From positions 38,219 through 102,218 of the forward strand of contig JAGXRB010000098.1 in NCBI GenBank assembly GCA_018336075.1: a stretch of DNA of 64,000 bases, written 5' to 3'. Under the pieces are notes generated by a model. The model made no database searches. It was not told where the DNA came from and saw only the letters and a list, made by a program, of their open reading frames with translations. The translations under genes and the position numbers were made by a program. Positions 10,509-18,741 of this stretch are shown here, piece after piece. Position 1 is the stretch's first letter. Each line of letters starts with the position of its first letter. Source of the stretch: Bacteroidota bacterium. Lineage in GTDB: Bacteria; Bacteroidota; Bacteroidia; Bacteroidales; F082.

Positions 10509-11086
10509 CAGTTTTGTTGTTTTTCTGATGTGATGTTTGGAGAAAGCGTGGCTTCAACTTTTACTTTTATCTCTGGTGCAATTTTTCTGGATACCACTTT
10601 TGGAATTCTTATCTGATGGTCGTCCAGAAAAATACTAAAGTCTGATTTTATGTAAATATTTTCATCTTTGTAACTAATCTCAGCTGAGATAATTCGTTCT
10701 TTTTGAATGCCATGCAAATCCAAAATACCTTTTGCTCTGACGGTTTGCGTTTCGCCTTTTTTCCATTGTGGGTCTTCGATAATTTTCCCTTTGAAGACTG
10801 TTTTTGGATATTTTTTTGTTTCAATATAATTTTCGTGAAAATGCTCCTGTTGCAATTGGCTGTTAAAACCTTCAAAACTTGCATTGTCAAGCACAAAGAT
10901 GAATGTTTTATTTTTTAAATCTATTGCAGCTTTCAGCTCGCCTGAACCAGCTTTGATAATCTCAAGCGGGGCATCTGAAACAAAGTCTATACGACCATTT
11001 TCGGTTATGAAAACTTGATTTTCCTGTGCAAACAGACTTCCTGCAAACAAAATACAAGCGAACAAAACTATCCGAAAAGCATGCAT
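10508..11086 (-). CDS. YceI-like family protein (paralog)
   Basis: Signal peptide; NGRIDFVSDAPLEIIKAGSGELKAAIDL, LQQEHFHENYIETKKYPKTVFKGK. Confidence 0.85.
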   Translation of the reverse strand: MHAFRIVLFACILFAGSLFAQENQVFITENGRIDFVSDAPLEIIKAGSGELKAAIDLKNKTFIFVLDNASFEGFNSQLQQEHFHENYIETKKYPKTVFKGKIIEDPQWKKGETQTVRAKGILDLHGIQKERIISAEISYKDENIYIKSDFSIFLDDHQIRIPKVVSRKIAPEIKVKVEATLSPNITSEKQQN

Positions 11087-11090
11087 AATT

Positions 11091-12143
11091 CTAGTTTAGG
11101 ATAACATCCAGACGAACGGGATTGTGGTCACTATAAGCAAAATTAAGATCTTCAACTTTAATCGATTGAATAGAGATATTTGGTGAAACTATGAAATAGT
11201 CTATTGTTTTTGATCCTATAACACCCTTTATGTATGCCTTATCGAGATTTCTGTTGGTGGGAGCGTTTGGATCAAAAGCGTAATTCCATCCATCAGGTAA
11301 AAAATTCCCTGGAATCTTTACAACGGGTTCATCATAAATATGGCCGTTGTAATCGTTTTCCGGCTTAAAATCTGGCGGATTCAAATTCCAATCGCCGCCA
11401 ACAATCACATAATTTCCCAGTTCATATTCGCGGAGCATCTTCGCTTGAATCACCTCAAGTTCTTTATCCATAAGCAATTGGTCGGAAACAAAAGCAGAAT
11501 TATGGGTATTGATTACAACAAGTTCTTTGCCTTCACCAACTGTATAGCGTGTTTCGATAAAGCATCTGTCGAGCAGAAACATTCTATCGGGCCAGCCGGC
11601 AATCATCGGAAAGCCATAGCGACGGCTCAAGCGGGGAGAAGCTTTCGAAAAAGTCATAATTCCAGATAGCACTCTTCCCATGGGTTCGCTGATAGGTACA
11701 GGCACAAAAGGTACATCATAATTTATTGCTTTAACATGGTTGAAACCAGGCAAGGCCTCTGCAAGAATCACTGCCTGATTTTGATTATATGAACGCTTTG
11801 CTTTAAAATCGACTTCCTGAAACAGCCAAAAATCAGGATCCCGCGATTTCAAATAATCAAGCACTTGCTGCTGATATTGATCTGTGAGCTCTTTGCTGCC
11901 ACGAACCATTTTGCCGCCATCGTAGAAAAAATCCATTTCCTGGCCCAAACCGGCATAACCAATATTCCAGCTCATCAGACTGATGCTTTTGCCTTCCAGG
12001 TACTGCGGATTACGATGTACAACCTGCAACTCTTCAATTGGCTCAGGCAGATAATCCGTGAAATTTATATAGAGTAAAAACAAGCCGAAAAGCAATATTA
12101 CAGCCAATATTATGCCTCCAAGTATACTGAAAATCATTTTCAT
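11091..12143 (-). CDS. Endonuclease/exonuclease/phosphatase family protein
   Basis: SLMSWNIGYAG, FWLFQEVDF, VGGDWNLNPPDF, YSDHNPVRLDV motifs. Confidence 0.88.
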   Translation of the reverse strand: MKMIFSILGGIILAVILLFGLFLLYINFTDYLPEPIEELQVVHRNPQYLEGKSISLMSWNIGYAGLGQEMDFFYDGGKMVRGSKELTDQYQQQVLDYLKSRDPDFWLFQEVDFKAKRSYNQNQAVILAEALPGFNHVKAINYDVPFVPVPISEPMGRVLSGIMTFSKASPRLSRRYGFPMIAGWPDRMFLLDRCFIETRYTVGEGKELVVINTHNSAFVSDQLLMDKELEVIQAKMLREYELGNYVIVGGDWNLNPPDFKPENDYNGHIYDEPVVKIPGNFLPDGWNYAFDPNAPTNRNLDKAYIKGVIGSKTIDYFIVSPNISIQSIKVEDLNFAYSDHNPVRLDVILN

Positions 12144-12419
12144 TTGCCTTTATTCGTTATAGGATTATTAAATTTAGCGGATAAAAGTAGTGGATTTCAA
12201 GCGATAGTTCTATTGATAGGACATTTTTAATTCAAAAAATGAAAAAATTGTAGTGTTTATTAAAATAGCTGTTAATTTTTATTGCTAAAAATTCGCACAT
12301 TGCAGGTTGATAGCGGTGGATAAAAACGAAATTATTTATGCTATTTTTCAATGCTTTAACAATTTTTATGTAGCACAAGCACCAATGTTTGAAAGCTTCG
12401 CCTTAATTTCGCCCAACAA

Positions 12420-13052
12420 TTGAAAACATTGCGACATCTAATCTTTGTTACTTTTCTGTTCATTTTTTCCAGCTCACTTTTTGCGCAGGAACGCCTTTGG
12501 ATTGAAGGTGTTGTAATTTCCGCTGACAGTCTCTTACCAATTAAGAACGTGCATATTATAAGCCAAATGGCACGCAGTGGAACCATCAGTGACGATCAGG
12601 GAAGCTTCATTCTTCGAGGTAAAGATATTGATTCAGTCATGTTTTCTGCCATGGGATTTCAAAGAAAAATTGTTCCTTTTGATGCGCAGAAAATTCAAGA
12701 AGGCAGCATTTGGCAAGTGAAACTTCATAAAGATACCATCATGATGGAAGAGGTTATCGTTCGATCGTTTTATGACTGGCCTACATTTAAACATATTTTC
12801 GTGAATATGCGACCCATAAAACCTGTAAACCTTGATTTCATCAATGAAGAACTGAAGGATATTCTGCTTTATATGAATCCGGCGCCTTTCACGATCAAAG
12901 GACCAATTCAGACTTTGTACGACCTTTTCAACGATGTGGCACGGTTGCAACGCAGAATGGAACGAAACAGACGTGCGTATAATCAGCAGCTAATGAAAGA
13001 GGGGCGCCTGAACGAAATTATTCCTGAAAAGCCGGATCATTTGGATGAGTAA
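12420..13052 (+). CDS. Secreted protein with carboxypeptidase-like regulatory domain; TTG start
   Basis: Signal peptide (LRHLIFVTFLFIFSSSLFAQ), IEGVVISADSLLPIKNVHIISQMARSGTISDDQGSFIL. Confidence 0.7.
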   Translation: MKTLRHLIFVTFLFIFSSSLFAQERLWIEGVVISADSLLPIKNVHIISQMARSGTISDDQGSFILRGKDIDSVMFSAMGFQRKIVPFDAQKIQEGSIWQVKLHKDTIMMEEVIVRSFYDWPTFKHIFVNMRPIKPVNLDFINEELKDILLYMNPAPFTIKGPIQTLYDLFNDVARLQRRMERNRRAYNQQLMKEGRLNEIIPEKPDHLDE

Positions 13053-13057
13053 AATCA

Positions 13058-13567
13058 TCAGATTTCATCCATGTTTTCACTGTCAAGCGAGATAGTTTTT
13101 TGTAAAACAATAGTATTGGGTATCGAAACCAATTGGCCTTCGGTTGTTTTGATGTACATAAAAAAGAGCGAAATATTCACAACAACGCCTTCGATGGGAT
13201 ACTCTTTGTCGAGAATTTTTATTTGTGATCCAATGCGTACCGGGTGATTAAAGAAAAGAATCAGACTGGAACTGATGTTTGAAAGGATTGACCACTGCGC
13301 AAAAAATGCAACACCCAAAATTGTCAGGATTGAAGAGATAAAAATAGTGACCTCCTGTGATTTGACGCCCCAGATGGCAGTTATAAGCACTACGGCTACA
13401 ATAAGGATAAAAAAATTGATGATTTTTGAGATAATTCTTTTCCTCTCAAGTGCAAAGTGCAGCTTGTTCATGAACTTGTTTATGATTCCTCTCAAAAGAA
13501 ACTTTATTGCAACAAGGCTTATTATTACTGCCAGTGTCTGAATTATTTGAAGTTGATAGGGCTCCAT
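13058..13567 (-). CDS. MscS-family mechanosensitive ion channel (short)
   Basis: GVAFFAQWSILSNISSSLILFFNHPVRIGSQIKI and EGVVVNISLFFMYIKTTEGQLVSIPNTIVLQ. Confidence 0.88.
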   Translation of the reverse strand: MEPYQLQIIQTLAVIISLVAIKFLLRGIINKFMNKLHFALERKRIISKIINFFILIVAVVLITAIWGVKSQEVTIFISSILTILGVAFFAQWSILSNISSSLILFFNHPVRIGSQIKILDKEYPIEGVVVNISLFFMYIKTTEGQLVSIPNTIVLQKTISLDSENMDEI

Positions 13568-13688
13568 GACAAGATTATTTATCTGTGTTTTTTAAATATA
13601 TTGACCAACAAATTGAATATGAATTAATTGCTGCCTTTCTCTTCGAAAAGCATGGCAGATTCCTTTAAAGAGCAAAAATAGTGTCTTC

Positions 13689-13901
13689 TCAGCACTTAGC
13701 ATTGAATTCACACAGCAATTTAGTTTGGCTGATTGAAGCTTCCGGCTCCACGATACTTTTCAGATTTTCGTTTTGTATTTTTTCGGCTTTTTCCTTATTG
13801 AGAAATTGAAATAAAAGCGCGGCAATTATTGCAAGAAAAAGCACTAAAGCGATTATCCAGTCCTTCTTTGAAAGGCTTTTTGTTTTTTGATTTTCTTCCA
13901 T
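13689..13901 (-). CDS. Small hypothetical single-TM protein (70 aa)
   Basis: MEENQKTKSLSKKDWIIALVLFLAIIAALLFQFLNKEKAEKIQNENLKS...; TACCTTTG (TAnnTTTG-type box) just upstream on the minus strand. Confidence 0.55.
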   Translation of the reverse strand: MEENQKTKSLSKKDWIIALVLFLAIIAALLFQFLNKEKAEKIQNENLKSIVEPEASISQTKLLCEFNAKC

Positions 13902-13944
13902 TTTTGGGTAGAATTTTTAAGACTTCAAAGGTAGATCAAAATAA

Positions 13945-13984
13945 ATGACCTGACAGAATCTTCAATGAAGTGCTGTCAGGTCAT
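13945..13984 (-). terminator. Stem-loop downstream of the M56/BlaR1-like gene
   Basis: Perfect 12-bp inverted repeat ATGACCTGACAG-N16-CTGTCAGGTCAT, then TTATTTT on the minus strand. Confidence 0.7.
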
Positions 13985-14002
13985 AACTAAAAAATTAGTT
14001 AT
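13983..14002. promoter_or_regulatory. Operator-like palindrome, copy 2 (upstream of the 70-aa gene)
   Basis: ATAACTAA-AAAA-TTAGTTAT; same arms as the copy upstream of blaI. Confidence 0.65.
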
Positions 14003-14025
14003 ACAAGTCAAAAAAATAGTGAAAG

Positions 14026-15354
14026 CTAGTCCAGCAAGAATTTTACCGGCAAATTGAAAGATACTCTTACAGCCTGTCCGCGTTGTTTTCCCGGAGTCCA
14101 GTCTGGCATCATTTCAACTACACGCAGGGCTTCCTCATCGCATCCGCCTCCAATACCACGTAAGACTTTTGCAGATGAAACGCTTCCATCTTTTTCAATG
14201 ATGAAATTCACATATACTCTTCCCTGAATGCCTTCTTTTCTTGCTTTCTCAGGATATTGAATGTTATTTGAGATGAATTTCATCATTGCCTCAGGACCTC
14301 CCTGAAAAACAGGCATTTCTTCAACAACAGTGAAAATATCACCCTCTATCGGTTCTGCATCTGCAAAAGCTTCTTTTGGATTTACCATTGATGCTGTCAC
14401 ACTACCGGCAGAATCAACTTTTACCGACATGACATCTTCCGGCCGGGGCTCAGTTTGCACCTCTTTTTTATCGAAACTGCACGACTGTATAAGTATAGCA
14501 GCTGTCATAAATGGAAGGATTATCAATAATTTTAACCAGTTTTGGGCAGGTTTGTGCCGCTTGTTTTGATTCATCATAAGCATACGTTTTTTAATAAGTG
14601 AAACATTGAAAGGATTAGAAATTGGTATCATACCACCAGAAAAACTCAAAGAAAGCAATGTCTGCTGATAATCTTTTTTGTCGAAAATTTTTAGCGCCAT
14701 TGCATCTGCTTCAAATTCGTGCATGGTTTTGAGTTCATTTCTTAGATAATAATAGGCCGGATGAAACCAGAAAAGCACATGCAATAACTCAAAAACTAAT
14801 ACATCAAATGAGTGCAAACGCTTGTAATGGGCATGCTCATGAGCGAGAATTTTAGCAAAATCCTGCTGATTTGTTAATTCTTTTGCTGCAAAAAGCCAAT
14901 GAAAAAATGAAAAAGGTGGCGTGTTATTATCAATTTCAACCAAAGTGAGTCCCATAAATCTGCTTCCGGGATTTTGATTGATTAACAGCATTATTTTTAT
15001 CAACTGAACAAAAACAATCGTCAAAACTACGAGGCCGGAAAGCAATATCAGCACTTGAATGATTTCGATTTCACGCAGACCATTTGCCAGAAATGATGTA
15101 GTTTCAATATAACCACTGTTGGCGTATACAACAATTTCCGGCAAATCAACAACCGGATTGGGCACGGTATTGCCTGAAAAAGTAAAAGTAAAGCCGGTGA
15201 AAAAACCAAGTAAAGCTGCTCCAATGCCCGAAAACAGAAGGTAGTATCGATTGAATTCGGGATTGATTTTACGGCTTAGCAACATTTTATAAGCCAGGGC
15301 AAAAACAGCCAGATAAATAGAAACACGGACAATATAAAGGAAAAACTGTTCCAT
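14026..15354 (-). CDS. M56/BlaR1-like membrane metallopeptidase with C-terminal TonB domain
   Basis: AHEHAHYKRLHSFD zinc motif; MPVFQGGPEAMMKFISNNIQYPEKARKEGIQGRVYVNFIIEKDGSV TonB_C. Confidence 0.92.
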   Translation of the reverse strand: MEQFFLYIVRVSIYLAVFALAYKMLLSRKINPEFNRYYLLFSGIGAALLGFFTGFTFTFSGNTVPNPVVDLPEIVVYANSGYIETTSFLANGLREIEIIQVLILLSGLVVLTIVFVQLIKIMLLINQNPGSRFMGLTLVEIDNNTPPFSFFHWLFAAKELTNQQDFAKILAHEHAHYKRLHSFDVLVFELLHVLFWFHPAYYYLRNELKTMHEFEADAMALKIFDKKDYQQTLLSLSFSGGMIPISNPFNVSLIKKRMLMMNQNKRHKPAQNWLKLLIILPFMTAAILIQSCSFDKKEVQTEPRPEDVMSVKVDSAGSVTASMVNPKEAFADAEPIEGDIFTVVEEMPVFQGGPEAMMKFISNNIQYPEKARKEGIQGRVYVNFIIEKDGSVSSAKVLRGIGGGCDEEALRVVEMMPDWTPGKQRGQAVRVSFNLPVKFLLD

Positions 15355-15356
15355 TG

Positions 15357-15734
15357 CTATTTCTTTTCCTTGGTGTTAATTTCGTTTTCTATGATTTGTT
15401 TTAACTCCTCAAGTTCTGCCAGACTAAGACCTTTTTCTTTGCTGAAAAAAGATACCATCTGATGCATCGAATTGCTGAAATAGCCATTCAATAAGCCCTT
15501 AAACATGAATTTCGTATAAACCTTTTTTTCAATAACAGGGTGGTAGCGATGAGTTTTCCCAAAGGCTTCATGATCAACAAAGCCTTTTTTCTCTAGTATT
15601 CTCACAATGGTAGAAACCGTGTTGTAGGCCGGCTTAGGCTTAGGAAGTTGTTCAATGATATCGTGAACAAAAGCCTGTTTCAGCTCCCATAGGATTTGCA
15701 TGATTTGCTCTTCGGCTTTCGTTAGCTCTTTCAT
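15357..15734 (-). CDS. BlaI/MecI/CopY-family transcriptional regulator
   Basis: ELTKAEEQIMQILWELKQAFVHDIIEQLPKPKPAYNTVSTIVRILEKKGFV winged helix. Confidence 0.94.
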   Translation of the reverse strand: MKELTKAEEQIMQILWELKQAFVHDIIEQLPKPKPAYNTVSTIVRILEKKGFVDHEAFGKTHRYHPVIEKKVYTKFMFKGLLNGYFSNSMHQMVSFFSKEKGLSLAELEELKQIIENEINTKEKK

Positions 15735-15757
15735 AGATAAACTATTTTAGTAGTTGT

Positions 15758-15777
15758 ATAACTAAAGAATTAGTTAT
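15758..15777. promoter_or_regulatory. Putative BlaI-type operator, copy 1
   Basis: ATAACTAA-AGAA-TTAGTTAT immediately downstream of a minus-strand promoter (TTG-N20-TAGGTTTG; -7 box at 15786-15793). Confidence 0.75.
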
Positions 15778-15933
15778 TTATTGTACAAACCTACGAACTT
15801 TTTGATCAGATGTCAAGAAGTTTGTTTAAAAAACATCTAAATGACTGCTATGGTGTAAATTAAAAAAGCAGGGGAGGTGATACATTGAGCTCGTTTTTTA
15901 TTTGGAAAGCTTTTTTGACTGGCTGAAACTTTG

Positions 15934-16629
15934 CTAACTTGGCGCACAGGCTGCTGCTGCAACGCTCACTTTGATGCCTTTTGCCTGAAGGAGAACATTG
16001 GCACAGGCTTCTATGGTGCTTCCTGTTGTGATTACATCATCAATGAGAAGAATGTGCCTGCCTTCAAAAAGTTCAGGATTATGCAAAACAAAGATGTCTT
16101 TTACATTTTGCCATCGGGCCTCGCGCGACTTTTTGGTTTGACTGGCAGTGGCAATCTGCCGCACTAAAACATCTTTGTTTATAGGTTTATTCATCACGCT
16201 ACGCATTCCAACGGCAATGACCTCACTTTGATTGTAGCCCCTGATCTTAATTTTTTTTGGATGCAAAGGAACAGGAACAATAAAGTCAACACCCTCATAC
16301 AATGGCGATTGAATTATTTCTTTCGCCATTTCAATACCAAGGAAATGCCCTGCATCCCGATTACTTTTATATTTCAGTTCATGAATAAGTGGCTGCACTC
16401 TTCCTTTTTTAGCAAAAAAATAACAGGCGCTTACTGCGTTCAAACGAACACGACCCCAAAACATACGGGCTATCGGGTTATCAGCAACAATTTCGTAACC
16501 CGTTTTCGGCATCAGAAAACGACAGCTTAAACAAATGGTTTTTTCATCTCTGTTGAGCAGATTGCCACAGGATGGACAAACTTCCGGGTAAAAAAGAGAA
16601 AGTAAATCGTATAATATAGGGGGCATCAA
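15934..16629 (-). CDS. ComF family protein / amidophosphoribosyltransferase-like
   Basis: CPSCGNLLNRDEKTICLSC zinc ribbon, VPVPLHPKKIKIRGYNQSEVIA, ILLIDDVITTGSTIEAC PRPP motif. Confidence 0.92.
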   Translation of the reverse strand: MMPPILYDLLSLFYPEVCPSCGNLLNRDEKTICLSCRFLMPKTGYEIVADNPIARMFWGRVRLNAVSACYFFAKKGRVQPLIHELKYKSNRDAGHFLGIEMAKEIIQSPLYEGVDFIVPVPLHPKKIKIRGYNQSEVIAVGMRSVMNKPINKDVLVRQIATASQTKKSREARWQNVKDIFVLHNPELFEGRHILLIDDVITTGSTIEACANVLLQAKGIKVSVAAAACAPS

Positions 16630-16861
16630 GGATTATTTTAAACCAAAAGCATTAACAAATATAAGATGAAAAATCAATCAAACATCACAAGAGTTGTTTT
16701 GCCTAAAAGTAAATTTATCAGATGCATTGCTGTAAAGTATTGTTTCATAAAAAATTCCAGTAAGCGTAGATTTATTGATAAACAGACAGAAAAGTCTTAA
16801 GGGTCATCCGGTCATGGACCAGCTTGCTTTTTCTTACATTTGCTCACTCATTATAAATAAT

Positions 16862-18589
16862 ATGGAAAAACCTGCGTCATTGCTTCAGGTGAACAAACTA
16901 AGTATTCGTTTCAGGCACGAAAATGCCTGGCTGTATGCAGTGCAGGATGTGAGTTTTAAAGTGGAGCGCGGGCAAACATTGGGTATCGTAGGTGAATCCG
17001 GTTCAGGAAAGTCGGTGAGTTCACTGGCTGTGATGCGACTCCTTCCTACTAAACAATCGAAGATAGAAGTTGATTCAATCTATTTTTCTGGCGAGGCTGC
17101 ACATTCCTGGAATGATGAACAAATGCGTCAGGCACGGGGAAGTAAAATGGCCATGATATTTCAGGAACCAATGTCTTCGCTCAATCCTGTGTTGCGCTGC
17201 GGATATCAGGTAGCCGAAGCCATCCTGACGCATCAGAAAACAACCAAAAAACAAGCAAAGGAAAAAGTTCTTGAATTATTCAGAAAAGTAAAACTTCCGC
17301 GACCGGAACAGCATTTCAGGGCTTATCCGCATCAACTTTCGGGCGGACAAAAGCAGCGTGTAATGATTGCAATGGCCATCGCCAACGAACCTGAACTTCT
17401 GATTGCTGATGAACCCACCACCGCTCTGGACGTTACAGTTCAAAAAGAAATCTTGCTTTTGCTTAAGGATTTGCAGCAACAAACCGGCATGGGAATGATT
17501 TTTATAAGCCATGATCTTGCCGTAATTGCAGATATAGCAGATAAAGTTGCGGTGATGCATCAAGGCATAATTGTTGAATCTGGCACCGTTGATGAAGTAC
17601 TCGGAAATCCACAACACCCATATACACGTGGTCTTTTAGCATGCAGACCACCACTTGACAGACGTCTCAGCCGCTTACCGGTTGTAAAAGAATTTCTGGA
17701 AAATAAGTGGTCCGGCGGACTACCCGAAATGCTGGCTGAACTCACTGTTCCATCAAATGAACGTGCAAAAGCACATGAGCTGCTATATGCCCAGGAGCCT
17801 GTAATGAAAGTTGAAAACCTGCGTACCTGGTTTCCTGTTCAAAAGGGATTTTTCAGTAGAGAAAAGGCTTACGTAAAAGCTGTTGATGACATTAGTTTTG
17901 AGGTTTTTCCGGGAGAAACCTTAGGTTTGGTTGGCGAATCCGGCTGTGGCAAAACTACGCTTGGCCGGAGCATTTTGCGCCTTCAGGAACCCACTGACGG
18001 AATCGTTAGCTACAAAGGTGTTGTTGTTAATAAACTGGACAAAAATCAGTTGCGTGATTTTCGCAAACAGCTGCAGATTGTTTTTCAGGATCCATATTCA
18101 TCCCTTAATCCACGTATTGCCATTGGTGAAGCCATTATGGAGCCTATGAAAGTGCATGGCTTGAATGGAAACGCAGCCCATCGCAAGCAGAAAGTATTTG
18201 AGTTGCTTGAACAGGTTGGTCTCGAAGAATCCCATTTCAGGCGCTATCCACATGAGTTTTCAGGCGGACAGCGACAACGTGTGTGCATAGCAAGAGCGCT
18301 CGCAGTGAACCCTGAACTTGTAATTTGCGATGAGCCTGTTTCAGCCCTTGATGTTTCTGTGCAGGCTCAGGTGCTTAATTTGCTCAACCGGCTGAAGAAG
18401 GAATACGGTTTCACGTATGTCTTTATCTCACACGACCTGAGTGTTGTACGCTATATGTCGGACCGCGTTTTGGTGATGAACAACGGCAAAATGGAAGAGT
18501 TGGCCGAAGCAGATTTGCTTTACAAAAATCCTCAAAGTGACTACACCAAAAAGCTGATTTCGGCCATACCGGCACGAAGTTTTATGTAA
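16862..18589 (+). CDS. Fused double-ABC ATP-binding protein of di/oligopeptide-type transporter
   Basis: Two Walker A ([24 protein letters not shown]), two signature motifs ([24 protein letters not shown]) and oligopeptide-type C-termini; start at internal ATG. Confidence 0.93.
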   Translation: MEKPASLLQVNKLSIRFRHENAWLYAVQDVSFKVERGQTLGIVGESGSGKSVSSLAVMRLLPTKQSKIEVDSIYFSGEAAHSWNDEQMRQARGSKMAMIFQEPMSSLNPVLRCGYQVAEAILTHQKTTKKQAKEKVLELFRKVKLPRPEQHFRAYPHQLSGGQKQRVMIAMAIANEPELLIADEPTTALDVTVQKEILLLLKDLQQQTGMGMIFISHDLAVIADIADKVAVMHQGIIVESGTVDEVLGNPQHPYTRGLLACRPPLDRRLSRLPVVKEFLENKWSGGLPEMLAELTVPSNERAKAHELLYAQEPVMKVENLRTWFPVQKGFFSREKAYVKAVDDISFEVFPGETLGLVGESGCGKTTLGRSILRLQEPTDGIVSYKGVVVNKLDKNQLRDFRKQLQIVFQDPYSSLNPRIAIGEAIMEPMKVHGLNGNAAHRKQKVFELLEQVGLEESHFRRYPHEFSGGQRQRVCIARALAVNPELVICDEPVSALDVSVQAQVLNLLNRLKKEYGFTYVFISHDLSVVRYMSDRVLVMNNGKMEELAEADLLYKNPQSDYTKKLISAIPARSFM

Positions 18590-18741
18590 GAGGAGGCTTT
18601 AAATAATTGCCTTTTCAATTCGCTGAGTTTATAACCAAATTGAATCCCAAATTCATCTTAAAAAAAAGAAATCAAAGTTGAGGCTTTGTGCGTTAACTTT
18701 GTAGCCATAAACTGATAGTTTTCTAAAAAATACTGACTGCC

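Noticed and set aside
13050-13080. GGATGA..TCATCC short inverted repeat between convergent genes
   Set aside because: Six-bp arms with no T-run; too weak to call a terminator.
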